From positions 62,001-126,000 of the forward strand of contig NW_024470381.1 in the NCBI RefSeq assembly GCF_900496995.4: a DNA stretch of 64,000 nt, read 5' to 3'. How positions within the stretch are numbered: position 1 is the stretch's first letter; the number at the start of each line of letters is the position of its first letter. The stretch comes from Aquila chrysaetos chrysaetos (Eukaryota > Chordata > Aves > Accipitriformes > Accipitridae). Positions 10,935 to 25,088 of this stretch are shown here, piece by piece. A program made the position numbers and the translations under genes. The notes under the pieces are model-generated. The model had not been told where the DNA came from and made no database searches. It saw only the letters and a list, made by a program, of their open reading frames with translations.

Positions 10935-13900
10935 GATGGCTCAGAGACCCCCCAGCCACCCCAGGGTGGCCTGGGAGGAGGACAGGGCTCCCCAGGAGAG
11001 CAGGTCTCCACCGGAGCCCGACGAGGTGTGCATGGTCCAGCCGCTGCTGACTGGTGAGTGAGGTGCCCTGACACTCTGGGCAGGGCTGGGGCCAGCGACC
11101 GCACCCTGCTCGATGCCAGGATAGCCGTTTCCCCAGCATGCTGGCAGCACAGGTCCCATGGGTGGTGGGCATGATGCTGCCTGAATGACTCAGACAGCTG
11201 GGAGCTGGCCCCAGCACAGCCTCTCCCAAGGAGGGAGAGAGCAGAGGGGACCCCGCTCCTGCTCCGGGGCACAGGCAAGAGAGAGGCAGCTGGGCTGGCA
11301 GCAGGCGGCGATGCTGTGGGACGGGGACCTTTCCTGCCTATCTGCAAGGCAGTTCCTCAGCCCGGTGCACTGGGGGCTTTCCCCACCGTGCTGTGCTCCA
11401 GCATCACAGAAGCCTGTCTGCCCTGCACGCTCCGGCCCTGACACACATGGGAAGACTGCGCCAGGGGACCGGGCACGAGGCTGCAAGGAGGGCAGAGCTC
11501 CTTCCTCTGCTCTCTCCTGCCGCCGGACTCTCTCTACAGCCCTCCCTGCTCTCCTGCTTTATTAGGTGTCAGCCAGTTACCCATGTACGAAGAGGAACAG
11601 GAAATCGTGGACTTCATCCAGGCCTTTGTCAGCAGCCCAGAAAAGGTAACCATGGCCATTTCGAACACGGCTGTGCTGGCGTCGGCTGACAGGGGCTCTG
11701 CTGCCGGCCTGCTGGAGGTGTGCTGGCTGGGCAGAGCTGCTTCTCCCAGGCCTCCCGCACAGCACTGCACCCCCAGTGCTCCGGTCCCACTGGCCATGTG
11801 TCCCCAACTCTCACGCTCCTTGTTGGTCTCTCTGTCCCCCGGCTGCCAGGAGGAGGGCCAGAAGATTAAGTTCCTGAGGGCCATTTGCAACCTGTGCAAA
11901 AGCACCAGGTACTATACCTTGTCACAGCGCCTGGATGTCTTCTGCCACAGATACGAGCTGGCAGAGAATATCAAGGTGAGGGGACACCCGGCAGATCTGG
12001 GAAAGGTGGCAAGGCCCCCCGGCACTGGCACCCTCTGAGGACAGCCCTTGGGCAGGGCTCAGGTCTGGTGGCGCTGGGTGCTGGCAGCTGCCAGGTCCCA
12101 TCCCGGTTGTGCTCTGCAGGTGCTGCTGCAAGAGGAGCCCAGGGACCAGCTGTCCAGGGCAGTGCGGCAGCAAGCCATGCTTGCCATCACCGAATTGAGG
12201 TACCTGCCCATCCCTCCTGGGGACCCCTGCCCCAGAGGTCTGTGTCCACCTGCACGAGGCCTCGAGGCACTGCTCCCACCATCAGTGTCCAACTGGCCCC
12301 TCTCTCTCTTTGCAGCTCAGTGCCGACGGTGCTGGAGGGCAAAGAGGACATCCCCCTACACACTTGCTTCACGAGTGTCTTCCTGCTTCCTCCAGAAGAG
12401 GAAATGAGGAGCCTGGAGTCTTACCTCTATTTTCAGGTAAGGGCTGGGTGAGCCCCAGGAAGCCCCCAGTCCCTCTGGGCTGTTCCCTGGCCACCCCGTG
12501 CTGCAATACCACCAGAGCTCCAAGGCAGGGCAGGGGCCTGGGCGGAGCCGAGCTGGCTTTGCTTTCCCACCCTCAACCCTTCGTGCCCTTCCCATGGGCC
12601 TGGCCACGTCCAACGCCACAGGCTGCTCTGCACACAGCAGACTGTCTGCCCCCGGGTCTCTCCCGGGCACCGCGAGGCACCGCGGGAGTCCTCCCTTGGC
12701 GCTGGGAGTTCAGACCAGTCTCCTGGGCGTGGGAGGGACAGCAGAATCACTGCCACAACTCTCTGTCCTCTTTGCAGACCCTGCGAGCCATGGACACCAT
12801 GCTGGAGACGATGGTGCGCAGCTGTTCTGCCACCAGAGTCAGCGAGCAGCTGCAGAGTATCTTTCAGGTCTGGCATGTGAAAGGGGGGGCTTCACAGGGG
12901 CTGTTCCTCACCCTGGGGGGAAGGGGGTGTCCACTCTTGCGTGCATGGTCCTCACCCCAGTGCCATGCAGAGAGAGCACGCTGCAGGGAGGCTGCCCACC
13001 TCCCTTGGTAACCAGGGGCTGCCCGGCAGGCTCTTCTGGAGCACAGTGCCTGCAGAGGGTGGCATCTGCCTTCCTGCCCGGCCACAAGGTTGGCCCGGGG
13101 GATTTGTCCCAAGCCTGCGAGGGACCCTAGGGGCAGGAACCCCGCTACAGGCTTTGCTCGAGATCCCAGGCAGCCTTGACGGACTGTGAGAGTCCAGCCC
13201 GGGAGCCGAGCAGTGCTGCTTCTGCTGGAGGCCGTGTCTGCTCCCAGGGCACACCAGCAGCTTCTCTCTTCCCAGATGCTGCTGAACTTCACCAACTCTG
13301 AGAGAGCAGCTGTGCGGGAGAGGGCCGTGGGGAGGATTAAGGTTCTGAGCCTTTTGCTGGCCAAGAATTCCACACTGAAGGTGAGGAGCCAGGCACCCTC
13401 CAGCCAGGCCATCTCCCCCTCCCCGCACACCAGAGCAGCCTGCAGCTCTCCCCACGCGGGGCTGCTGCCCAGCTAGCTGCTCTGGGAGCCGCGGCCGGCA
13501 TGGCCCTGCAAAGCCCTGACTCACCAGGGATCCAGCCTTGGGCACACTCTTGGGTTCAGGGCTTTGGCACCAGCTGCCTGCCCTCAACCCTTCTGCTGTC
13601 CTGCCTCCCTCGCCCAGGCTTGGCACCGCTTTGGACAAGACACGTTCGGCCCCATCTGCTATGGAGATGTCCAGATCCCAATCCTGGGACAGCTGCTGGG
13701 ACGTCTCCTCCTTTTCCGCTCTTCCATGGAACAAATAAGCTGTGCGGCTTCTGATGCTGTTTCTTTGCTCCACGAATTCATGCATAATCAAAAAAGTAAG
13801 GGGACTTGTGGTGGGCTTCATCCCTCTGCACACAGACATCTGCTTCTCTTCCCGACCTCCTCTGCCCCTCACAGCTGCTCCCCGTAGCATCCCAGCTCTC

Positions 13901-16900
13901 ATTTTGCTGCAGAACCTGAGCGCTCTCCTGAAGTCCAGGACCTCTTCTCCGCTGCTCTCCTTCCTCCCTGCTTTCAGGATCTTGAAGCCCGCCATTTTGC
14001 AGTCCCCACAGCCAAAGCCACCATTGATTACCATGTCCCAAAGCCACGTCTGCCCTGTTAGTGAAGAGCTGATCCATCTGTGCACCACCACAGCTGGCCC
14101 CTCCAGTGCCTGGAGCAAGAAGCTGTTCCTGACACCCTCCAGAAACCTCCTTGACCGCTTCTGTCCCTGCCATCTTGCAAGCAGCTCTCAGGGCCGTTCG
14201 GTAAGCTTGCTGGCAAAGCTGCTGTGTCTTACTGACTCTTCTGTGTCCCCGCCGCTGTTTAGGCAGGTCAATGCTAAAGGCTAAAGCACCGCGGCTCCAT
14301 TGGGAAGATGAGATCTCCTCCTTGCTGCGTCTGACCACCATGAAAGACATGGTAATGAGCTTCCCCCTTGCCGGGACTCTTGTCCCTGCCGTCAGCCGGG
14401 GACTTGTGTCAGCAAAGGCATCCAGAATTGGCGGGGCTGGCATGGCCTCACTGGCCCTGGTGAGAGGGCTCCTGCTGTCCCCGAGCAGGGACCATGCGAG
14501 GGCTGCACTCCAGTGTCCCACCAGCAGCAGCTCCAGCCCTCCTGGCCACCAGCAAGCCCTGCTTCTCTGGAGGGCCAGCACACTGTGCCCAGGAGCCCAA
14601 CCCTCCTCCCTCACCCTGGGGGCCCTCTCTTCTTGTCCTCCCCCACCCAGTGACTGCAGCCCCTGCTGCCAGCTTTCCTGCGGGCACTGCCGCCAGCACT
14701 GCCGGCCATCTCTCGCCAGGGCTGCTCGCACTTGCCCAGCGAAGCAGCACCGTCAGGGCACTCGGTGTGACGTGTCTTCGCTCCCTTCCTTCCTCCCCTA
14801 GGCCTTTGCAAAATACCTCAAATCTTCTGAGAGGGCAGACATCGTCCTTGTGGCCATCGAGGCGATGAGAGACTCCAGCTTCAGTGAGAAGGAGGCAGCA
14901 AGAAAAGTGCTGCACGAGGTCATGAGAGACCCTGACTTCTGGCTGGCGGATGTAAGTGGCCGGTGGCTGCGCTGCCCTGCCCTTCAGCCCTGTCAGGCCT
15001 TGTTTCCTCCCTCCATCCCTCCCTCCCAAACCCAGGTGTCTCGGGCACCGGAAGCCACCTGAAGGCAGCAGAGAGGGATGGGAAGGGCAGCGGACGAAAT
15101 GGCTGCACTCCAGTGCCAGCACCATCCTCACCTGTGTCCTCTCCAGGTGCCAAAGATCACGAGCTGCATCCACAAAAACCTGGGATGCATCAACACGGAG
15201 TCAGCCCGGCAGAGCGTGGAGTCACTACTTCTCCTGATGACCGACCACTACCCCATCCAAGTGGTCACGAGCCTGCTGAAGTTCTCTCCATCAGCAGACG
15301 GGTACTGGCCCTGACAGCCCTGAGGGCTTCTTCCCCATGGGGAGAGGGGCACGGAGACTCTCTGGCTGCCAGACCCAAGGAATACTGCAGGATACCCCGA
15401 GGAGCAGGGCCCTCCATCCCACCACGCCTTCCAGCCCTGGTGGGTCAGCCAGGCCCGCAGCAGCCAAAGCTGGCCAAGCCAGCCCAGAGCCCTGCCACCA
15501 CGCTCCTCCCAGCCCCACAGGGAACACTGCCTCAGCCCTCTGCTGCTGGCCCAGGGCATCCCAGCTGACGGGTAGGGTCTGCCTTATGCAGGGCTGACCC
15601 AGGCCATGCTGCTGTGGCCGAGGCAGCCCTGCTGACAGAGCGCTCTGGCTTGCAGCACCAGCATGGCCATGTGGGAGGTGATGTTGTCCGCGCCCCGGAC
15701 TTTGGAGGTGGTCTTCAAGGAGCAACTCAGCAAACTCCAGGACGTGAAATCACACAGCCCGGTCACCTCGGCCACGGAGGACGCCTGCACCCCTCACTTG
15801 GCTGTGAGTTACCGGAAAGGGTCTTGACCACCTTCAACGAGCCCTGCAGCCTCTGCCAGTATCTCACAGCTGTGTTGTTTCAGCTGATGGCCTCCAGTGA
15901 GATCCAGTCAGAGCGTTCTGGTGACGAGTCCCACATTGAGAGCTACCAGAGGCATCCAAGCCTGCGGACGGTCTCCCTGTTGCTCGAAAGCCTCATCACG
16001 CTGTCGGAGAGACCTGACTTGGTGAGCAGGGCGTCATAAAGGGGAGCCATGTTGGCAGCCGGGCGCTGGGGCAGCGGGTAAGGCCGTCGCTTGGCCTTGG
16101 CTGGGAGTAGGGCGGTGGGGCGACTGCTCCAAACGCCCTCCCTGCCATGGTGGGGCCTGGTGGCTGCCTGGGGAGCTTTCCAGGCACAGAGGATTACCAA
16201 GCCATCTGTCCCTTCAGGCCTGTGGCAAAAGGGGGTGGCTGAGCAGGGGACAGGGAGCCTTTGCTTTCCTGCCCTCCCCGACCTAGCCCTGCTCTCCCGC
16301 GTCCCCAGCAGTGTGCCCACGGCCACCACCTACCAGGAGGCTGCCACAGAGACTCCTGTGCCGCCACCTGCCAGGAAGCCAGACAGGAGGCTGGAGCTCC
16401 GCGACCAGAGCATTTTTGCCAGGGTGGTCGCGGACTGTTTCACAAAGAAGAAACCCTGTCTTTCATACAGGCAAGAAAAATACAGGTCCTCCGGCGACAC
16501 ATGGAGGAGGTGTTCCACAATGGCAACACAGATATCAAGATGAAAGTCCTGATGGTCTTCAGAAACGTGATGGGTCACCTGAAGAGGACGGAGGCCAGCG
16601 CCATGGCTCTGCAGCTGGCGGAGGAGCTCCTACCCCTCTTTGATGACGTAAGGCTGATGTGGGAGCCTTAGCCCTGCAGATGGGCACCCTGCAATGACAG
16701 CTGCCCTTCAGCCCAGCCCTGCGAGCAGCACTCACGGCAGGGACTTCTCTCCTTTCTCCCTCGGGCTCTTGTGGGATGGCTTCTGGGTTCTGCAGCCCAG
16801 CACGGCTTCCCCCGACAGGCTGATGACCCCGGGGCGACCTGAGTCCCCTGTGCTGGGGCCCAGCCTGGCCCCTGTGCAAAGACCCTGTGGGCCAAGAGCT

Positions 16901-18881
16901 GCTCTCAGAGCCCCGAGGGCTCCCCAGCTGCGCTGCCAGGCAGGACCACAGATTGCCACAGCTCCTGCGTGCAGAGCCCTCCCCCAGAGCATGTCCCCAC
17001 ACATCTGCCCTCGGGCTAATGCTCACAGTAAGCGGGCAGTGGCTCTTCCTCAAGTCCCCCTCCCCTTCTCCCTACCAGGAGTCCAGCCAGATGAGAGAGC
17101 TCTCCATCAGCCTCTTCCGAGATGTGATGGAGACTGTGGTGGGGAAGGACAAGAGGAGGATGAAGAAGAAAGTGCGAAGGGGCCTTCTCCCGCTCTTCTT
17201 TCACATGTGTGATGAGACCGACAGCGTGGCCAAGGTAGAGATTCCAAAGCTGGCCAGCGACCCAGGGAAAGGCGTGCTGACCCCCCCCCGGGCATCAGGG
17301 CCAAGAGCTGCTGGCACGCGGACTCTGGGAGCGTGTGTCATCTCGGGGTCTGACTGACTGAGTCACTGAGGGCAGGGCAGGGCTCCCCTCCGTCCCTGCA
17401 CCGCTTCCACCACTGCCCTCCTCATCCCCCAGTGCCTCTTGCTGCAGAGGCAGAAGGGGAGGTGGGATCCACTCCCAGCCACGCTCCCTCCATTCAGCCC
17501 TCCTCCTAAGGCTGTCCCTTAGGAAGGGTCCCTGCAGAACCAGCGTGAGCAGGGGCAGAGAAGCTGGCATGGACTTTTCCAGGACCTGCCCCACCTGCTC
17601 CGGCAGGGCTCACCAGCAGCCCGTGGCCCGAGGCATGAATACGCACGTCCCTACAGGCTTCCCTGCTGTCCCTGCAGGTGTCAGAGGCCAAGGTTTTCAG
17701 CCTCGATCCCTGTCCCCCAGGGCTGTGCCCAGGACACCCCCAGATGTTTGGGCCAGGGCATGTCCCAGCTTCCCAAGGGCAGGATCACCCCAGGAGCAAA
17801 GCCAAGAGGAGGGGGACGCCAGCTCTCCTTCCCCAGACCATGGTGCCATCTCCCAGCTTCTGCTGCTCTCCAGGTCTCTGGGGAAGCCCTCATCACCACC
17901 GCAGAGCTCCTCAAGTGGAAAGAGCTCAAACACCTGGTGCAGACACAGCAGACATGGAGGACTGGAGAGTGCTTGGTGAGGACAAGCCCCAGGGCCTGGG
18001 GACCCTGGCCCATCTGGGCCTTACAGTGGGATGGAGGGGTCTCAGCACCCATTGGACCCCTCTGCCTGTGGCTCTTTCTCAAACTCACTCCCACAGAGCT
18101 CCTGGCTAGGAGACGGGAATGGCCTGGGGGGGACGGGGAACAAGGGCTGCCGGGAGGAGGGACTGCTCGGCCAACTGGGGAGAGGCTCTGTGACATGCCC
18201 GTACCCTTGTGCCCTCTCGCTCTCTCTCTCCAGCTGGTGCAGGACAGGAGCAGGGCGGAAGAATACTTGAGCCAGAGCCTGCCGTACCTGGGGGACGCTC
18301 AGGCCACCTTGCGAGAGATGGCCGTGAGGTTCATCGGTGAGCCACAGCCCCCGGGGTCCCTCTTTTGGCAGAGCCCCAGCTGCCCCGCGCGGGGCCTTGG
18401 CCTCCCTCTCCCACCCCTGCCCACGCAGGTGGGCTTGGTGGCTGCCTTGTGCAGTCCCATCCCCCTCAGCTACCGGTCTTCCCTGGGCTCAGCCCCGGCG
18501 AGGGGGAGGAGGGCGTGCAGCCCAGGCGGCAGGGCTGGGGCTGTGCTGCTGGGAGCATGCTGGGGAGCGGGAGGTCTGACGACGCTCTGTGCCTAGGGCT
18601 TGCTGCGCGGCCCCTGAGGGACCAAAGCAGGGAGAAGCTGGCTGAGATCTGCAGGGGTGAGTAGGGAGCATGGTCTGGATGGGGACGCCTGGGGGTCTCT
18701 GCAGACACGGGGGGTCATCTCGGCTCCGTTTCTTTCGGTTGCAGCTCTTCAGCCCATGCAAGAAGACAGCAAACCCGCCATCTCCTCCCTGGCACTTCAG
18801 ACCACCCTCATCCTGAACTCTCCAAGGGTGCAGCGCACATGGGGACGCAGCCTGCGAGCACTGTGCTGCGGGTGCTGCTGA
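10935..18881 (+). CDS. MROH-like (maestro HEAT-like repeat) protein, complete right copy, 770 aa
   Basis: Exons: 10935-11053 (ATG 10936), 11566-11645, 11850-11975, 12120-12199, 12316-12436, 12778-12867, 13276-13380, 13618-13795, 14263-14351, 14802-14951, 15147-15301, 15656-15803, 15884-16021, 16471-16647, 17079-17234, 17874-17975, 18234-18336, 18597-18656 and 18745-18881. All have GT-AG borders, and the phases add up to exactly 771 codons including TGA. The protein is all-helical HEAT-like repeat with no signal peptide or membrane segment that I can see. The family lacks a clear catalytic role. The start follows CAG-G-ATG, and upstream coding sequence is not evident. Exons 6-19 differ from the left copy by only a few residues (for example Lys to Met in exon 8). 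The 3' UTR is split by a retrovirus copy at 18,909-25,640. Which avian MROH member this is remains open. Confidence 0.9.
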
Positions 18882-18908
18882 GCCAGGCAGAGGTGCAGCT
18901 TTCCTCGG

Positions 18909-19351
18909 TGTCGTGGTTTCAGCCCAGCCGGTAACAAAGGACCACGCAGCCGCTCGCTCACTCCTCCCGCCCCCTCCAGTGGGATAGGGGGGAGACGGAG
19001 GAGAGAAAAGAAAAAAAACTGGAACCTCGAGGGTTGGGATAAGGGCAGTTTACTGGGACAACGCAAAAAAAGTTACAACAACAACGACGGTACTAATGAA
19101 AGAGTATACAGAAAAGAGTGATGCACAGTGCAACTGCTCACCACCCGGGACCCGACGCTCCGCCACTTCCCCCACCGAAAGTCGAGAGCAGGAGAGCCCT
19201 CCCCCCGGCCCACTCCCCATGTATATACTGAGCATGATGTCACATGGTATGGAATAGCTCCTTGGCTAGTTCAGGTCAGCTGCCCCGGCTATGCCCCCCC
19301 ACCTCCCAGGTTCCTGTAAAAATTAACTCTATCCCAGCTGAACCCAGGACA
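18909..19351 (-). repeat. 3' LTR of the ERVL-like element
   Basis: 443 bases with TG...CA ends (read on the - strand), nearly identical to 25,198-25,640. The outer end abuts the target-site duplication CTCGG at 18,904-18,908. Confidence 0.93.
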
Positions 19352-19949
19352 TTATCCACCCCTTATTCTATACCATTTACATCATGCCCAGATCTTACAT
19401 TTTCCAATCAACCGCTACCACTTTCCTTGTCTTATATATAGATATATATGTATATGGACACCCCCCACACACACACACACACATACAAATAGTATTCCCT
19501 TAGTCAATGGGTTATCCCTCCAATGTGTCCATCAATTTTATTTAGTCCATGACTTTGAGGCTCCATCTGTTGTAACACTTCTTCAGGATAAGAGAGATGG
19601 TGTGAGGTGTTGGGTTGTTGTATGCTGTCTCTGGAACTTCTGGCTGGTACATTTGATGCAACCCACACCCTTGGTCTGCAGGTCGAAGAGGTTGATCTTG
19701 AGGAAATTGCTGGGCGCCAGTTCAAGTTCTATCACTGTTGTTCTTGGCTCAGTTTCAAAGTCCATTCTTCAGTCATTTGGGTAATTCTTACAGTAATACC
19801 CTTGATATGGCATATAGACACTATAGATACAATGACATACATTGGCAGGTTATTTAGCAGTTAAATATCATACAGCCTAGTTCACTGGCTATTCTCTCCC
19901 AAAATCAAATCTCCCTGAGGTACACATCGAACTTCCCCATCCTTCTGCA
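19352..19949 (-). other. Non-coding stretch between pol and 3' LTR of the ERVL-like element
   Basis: About 600 bases where an envelope gene would lie in other retroviruses. I see no envelope-like reading frame, only a short CA dinucleotide run near 19,468-19,484 and AT-rich sequence. This agrees with an env-less ERVL-type layout. Confidence 0.7.
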
Positions 19950-22900
19950 TCACCCACCAGGTGTACCCAGGTCCCTGAGCAAAACCACCCCTTGGATGGG
20001 TTTGTCTCTGCGTGAGGGAGGACTAACCCAGACTGTCTTTCCTAACATACTCCTCATGTGCACTACAGGAACTTTATCCCCTTCTACAGTATGTGGAAGT
20101 CTTGGTTGGGCGGGGCCCGCCCGATTGGTGGATCCTCTAGTATTAACTAACCAGGTGGCTTTTGTTAAATGTGTATCCCAATGTTTGAAAGTTCCACCCC
20201 CCATTGCTCTCAATGTAGTTTTCAGCAGTCCATTGTATCGTTCGATTTTTCCGGAGGCTGGTGCGTGATAAGGGATGTGATATACCCACTCAATGCCATG
20301 TTCTTTGGCCCAGGTGTCTATGAGGTTGTTTCGGAAGTGAGTCCCGTTGTCTGACTCGATTCTTTCTGGGGTACCGTGTTGCCATAAGACTTTCTCTTCA
20401 AGGCCCAGGATAGTGTTCTGGGCAGTGGCGTGGGACACAGGATATGTTTCCAGCCATCCAGTGGTTGCTTCCACCATTGTAAGCACATGGCACTTGCCTT
20501 GGCGGGTTCGTGGGAGTGTGATATAGTCAATCTGCCAGGCCTCCCACTGTTTATATTTCAGCCATCGCCCTCCATACGACAGGGGTTTCAGTCGCTTGGC
20601 TTGCTTAATTGCAGCACATGTTTCACATTCATGGATAACCTGTGCGATAGTGTCCATGGTTAAGTCTACCCCTCGATCGCGAGCCCATCTATATGTTGCA
20701 TCTCTTCCCTGATGGCCCGAGGTATCATGGGCCCACTGAGCCATAAATAGCTCACCCCTACGTTGCCAGTCCAGGTCCACCTGAGACACTTCAATCTTGG
20801 CGGCCTGATCTGCCTGCTGGTTGTTTTGATGTTCTTCAGTGGCCCGACTCTTGGGTACATGAGCATCTACGTGGCGTACTTTTACCACTAGCTTCTCTAT
20901 CCGAACAGCAATATCTTGCCACAGTGCGGCAGCCCAGATGAGTTTACCTCTGCGCTGCCAATTGCTCTTCTTCCATTGCTGTAGCCACCCCCATAGGGCA
21001 TTTGCCACCATCCATGAGTCGGTATAGAGATAGAGCACTGGCCACTTTTCTCTTTCAGCAATGTCTAACGCTAGCTGGATGGCTTTCACCTCTGCAAACT
21101 GACTCGATTCACCTTCTCCTTCAGCAGTTTCTGCGACTAGTCGTGTAGGACTCCATACAGCAGCCTTCCACCTCCGATGTTTTCCCACAATGCGACAGGA
21201 CCCATCAGTGAACAGAGCATATTGCCTCTCATTTTCTGGCAGTTTATTATACAGCGGGGCCTCTTCAGCCCGTGTCACCTCCTCCTCTGGCGACATTCCA
21301 AAATTTTTGCCTTCTGGCCAGTCCATGATCACTTCCACAATTCCTGGGCGACTGGGGTTTCCTATGCGAGCCCGTTGTGTGATCAGTGCGGCCCACTTAC
21401 TCCACGTGGCATCAGTTGCATGATGTGTAGAGGAGACCTTCCCTTTGAACATCCAGCCCAGCACTGGCAGTAGGGGTGCTAAGAGGAGCTGTGTTTCAGT
21501 ACCAACCACTTCTGAGGCGGCTCGAACTCCTTCATATGCTGCCAATATCTCTTTTTCAGTTGGAGTATAGCGAGCCTCGGATCCTCTGTATCCCCGACTC
21601 CAAAACCCCAGGGGTCGACCTCGGGTCTCCCCAGGTGCTTTCTGCCAGAGGCTCCAGGTAGGGCCATTCTCCCCAGCTGCAGTGTAGAGCACATTTATAA
21701 CATCTTGTCCTGCCCGGACTGGCCCAAGGGCTACTGCATGAACAATCTCCCTCTTAATTTGTTCAAAAGCTTGTCGTTGCTCAGGCCCCCATTTAAAATC
21801 ATTCTTCTTCCGGGTAACTTGGTAGAGAGGACTTACAATTTGACTGTAATTTGGAATATGCATTCTCCAAAAGCCCACAACACCTAAGAAAGCTTGTGTT
21901 TCCTTTTTATTAGTTGGTGGGGACATAGCTGCTATTTTGTTGATCACATCCATAGGGATCTGACGACGCCCGTCCTGCCATTTTACTCCTAAGAACTGGA
22001 TCTCCTGTGCAGGTCCCTTGACCTTACTTTCTTTTATGGCAAAACCAGCCATCAAAAGGATTTGGATTATTTTCTTCCCTTTCTCAAAAACTTCTTCTGC
22101 CGTGTTGCCCCATACGATGATGTCATCAATGTATTGCAGGTGCTCTGGAGCTTCACCTTTTTCCAGTGCAGCCTGGATCAGTCCATGGCAAATAGTGGGG
22201 CTGTGTTTCCACCCCGGGGGCAGTCGATTCCAGGTGTACTGGACACCCCTCCAAGTAAAGGCAAACTGTGGCCTGCACTCCGCTGCCAAAGGGATGGAAA
22301 AAAATGCATTAGCAATGTCAATTGTGGCATACCACTTAGCTGCCTTTGATTCCAGTTCATATTGAAGCTCTAACATATCTGGCACAGCAGCGCTCAGCGG
22401 TGGCGTGACTTCATTCAGCCCACGATAGTCTACTGTTAGTCTCCATTCCCCATTAGATTTCCGCACGGGCCATATGGGACTATTAAAGGGTGAGTGAGTC
22501 TTGCTGATCACTCCTTGACTCTCCAATTGGCAAATCAGCTTATGGATGGGGATCAGGGAATCTCGGTTGGTGCGATATTGCCGCCGGTGCACCGTCGTGG
22601 TAGCAATTGGCACCTGTTGTTCTTCAACCTTCAGCAACCCCACAACCGAAGGGTCTTGAGAGAGACCAGGCAGGGTAGACAGCTGTTCAATCTCCTCCGT
22701 CTCCAATGCAGCTATACCAAAAGCCCAACGGTACCCTTTTGGGTCCTTGAAATATCCCCTCCTGAGATAATCTATACCAAGGATGCATGGGGCCTCTGGG
22801 CCAGTTGCAATGGGGTGTTTATGCCACTCATTCCCGATTAGACTCATTTCAGCTTCTAATACGGTTAGCTCTTGGGATCCCCCTGTCACACCAGAGATAC

Positions 22901-23045
22901 AGATGGGTTCTGCCCCTTTATAACTTGATGGCATTAGGGTGCATTGTGCACCAGTGTCTACTAGAGCCTTATATTCCTGTGGGTCTGATGTGCCAGGCCA
23001 TCGAATCCACACTGTCCAGTAGACTCGGTTGTCCCTCTCCTCCAC
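19950..23045 (-). mobile_element. pol region of the ERVL-like element (fossil part)
   Basis: In protein order it shows an aspartic protease (DTGA motif near residue 31), reverse transcriptase (YIDD motif), RNase H (FTDGS motif) and an integrase with the zinc-binding N-terminal part and the catalytic acidic core (DNGTH). The order protease, reverse transcriptase, RNase H, integrase is the standard retroviral one. No dUTPase-like domain was recognised. The region is about 1,030 codons long and looks whole. Confidence 0.92.
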
Positions 23046-23066
23046 CTGGCTGGAGGCAGGGCCCCT

Positions 23067-25088
23067 CTAATCCTGGTTAGAATATTCGTTACTCACTTTT
23101 CGCACCCGTGAATCAGAAGTCCCTTCAAGAGGATCAGAAATGTGATCAGCCCATCTACTGCATCTGGGGGACTCCTCACAGGAAACTGGAGCAGCAGTTT
23201 TCCAAGAAGAATCCTCTTTCCTGGTTGCTTTTTCTCGCAACTCCCGTACCCGTGCATCCAGGACTGAGGTAGGTTTTCCATCCAACTTCCTCATGTCCTC
23301 TCCATGGTCACGCAGGTAAAACCACAGGTTAGCCCGTCGTGTGTACTTTCTCTCTCCTCTCTCTTGGGCAGAGGAATGCTTACTCCCAATAGCTGCGATG
23401 CGGGCCTGTACAGGTGGGGAGGAAGACATATCCACTTTGAATTGCTGGAACTCTCGGGACAATTCCTCTACAGCCGAGACACAGGCCCGTAGGGAGGAAG
23501 AGAGACTTCCTTCGTATTGCCGGAGTTGGACAGCCAATTCATCCACCGTTTGTCCATGGCCTTCTTTCCAGGACATTACTGCCAATGAGTTGGCATAGGT
23601 TGGTGGTGCACTTCGTAGAAACTTCCGCCACATGGGTTGTGTGCATTGGACATCATCTGGGTCTATGGGTGACTGCGCATTTTCTGGATCATTATAAATC
23701 ACCTCCAGCACGGCTAATTCCCTCAGGTACTGGATACCTCTCTCCATGGTGGTCCACTTGCCTTGGTGACATGTAACTTCATCCTTGAAGGGGTATCTTT
23801 CCTTTACACCTAACAGAAGTCGCCTCCAGAGGCTGAGGACTTGTGTTTTTCTCCCAATCGCCTTGTCGATGCCCCCTTCCCTAGACAGAGATCCCAACTG
23901 CTTGGCTTCCTTACCCTCTAATTCCACACTACTAGCCCCATTATCCCAGCATCGGAGCAGCCAGGTAACAATGTGCTCACCTGGGTGGCGGCTAAAATCT
24001 TTTCGCATGTCACGCAACTCACTCAGGGATAGAGATCGGGTGATTATTTCAGGTTCTGCCTCTTCCTCCTGTTCTCGTGATGACCCTGGTTCATCTTCAT
24101 CTCTCACTGAGCGAACTGATTTCTTTGTGTGTTTCTTTTTCTGTACAGGGGCGACTGATACCAGCACAGGTTGGTTCTTTGGTTTAGCTGCAGTATCCGT
24201 CACTGCGGTTGGGGTAGCCGCGCTGCCTGTTGCCGGGGTAGGGGTAGCCACGGTGCCTGTTGCTGGGGTAGGGGTAGCCACGGTGCCTGTTGCCGGGGCA
24301 GGGCTAGCCACGGTGCCTGTTGCCGGGGTAGGGCTAGCCATGGTGCCTGCTGCCCTGTTTTCCATCTTTTCCCCCTTTTCTCCCTGAGGGTGCTGCATAA
24401 TATCAAGCAGTGTTTGGTAGATACTGGCCAGGGCCCAGCACAGTGCAGCGAGTTGTACGTCTTTGGAATAGCCACAGCATTTTTCTTTCAAATATTCTAC
24501 CACTTCATGAGGGTTCTGTAGTTGTTCGGGAGTGAACTTCCAAGCCACTGGGGGTGAGAAGTTCTCTAGATACCTGCCCATATCCTCCCACATGCCGTGC
24601 CACCCATGAATATCCAGCTTTGGGGCAGATCTCTGGGTGGTACTCTTAAAGAGCCTTTTTGTAGCCCTAAACAAGACCTGAAACATATTCAGGAGGCATA
24701 GCACTAACAGCACAGTGGCTTGTGCATCCCAAGGATATTCAAAGTTCTCAAAAGCTGTTGTAATTAGTCGGAAGGAGAAAAGGGAGGCGAACGGACGGGG
24801 GGAAGTATCCCCCCCTAACTCCCCCATGGATTGGCTGTAATTACCAATAAAATCCGATAGAAGGTGCCCAAAGTATGGAAATGATATCACTGCCTCATAC
24901 AGATACCAGCTTAACCTCATGACCAGTGATGTAATCATTTCACAAGTCGACATTGCCCAGTACAGCAAAATGATAATCCCAATCACTCTCCCAGAGGTGA
25001 GAAACGTAACTACAGGCAATACATAGAGCATATAAGGACCTACAAAACGCCACCATGTAAACAAATTAATCAACATTGTGACTAACAT
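23067..25088 (-). mobile_element. gag region of the ERVL-like element (fossil part)
   Basis: About 670 codons upstream of pol on the - strand, a position that identifies it as gag. The first 150 or so residues hold several long hydrophobic stretches that look membrane-spanning, which is unusual for a retroviral Gag. A central Pro/Ala/Thr-rich part is made of short tandem repeats (about 24,190-24,350). The last third is capsid-like. I see no zinc-knuckle motif of the CCHC type. The region looks whole. Confidence 0.85.

Noticed and set aside
19352-19949. Envelope gene in the ERVL-like element
   Set aside because: Only about 600 bases without any envelope-like frame. The family is known to lack env.
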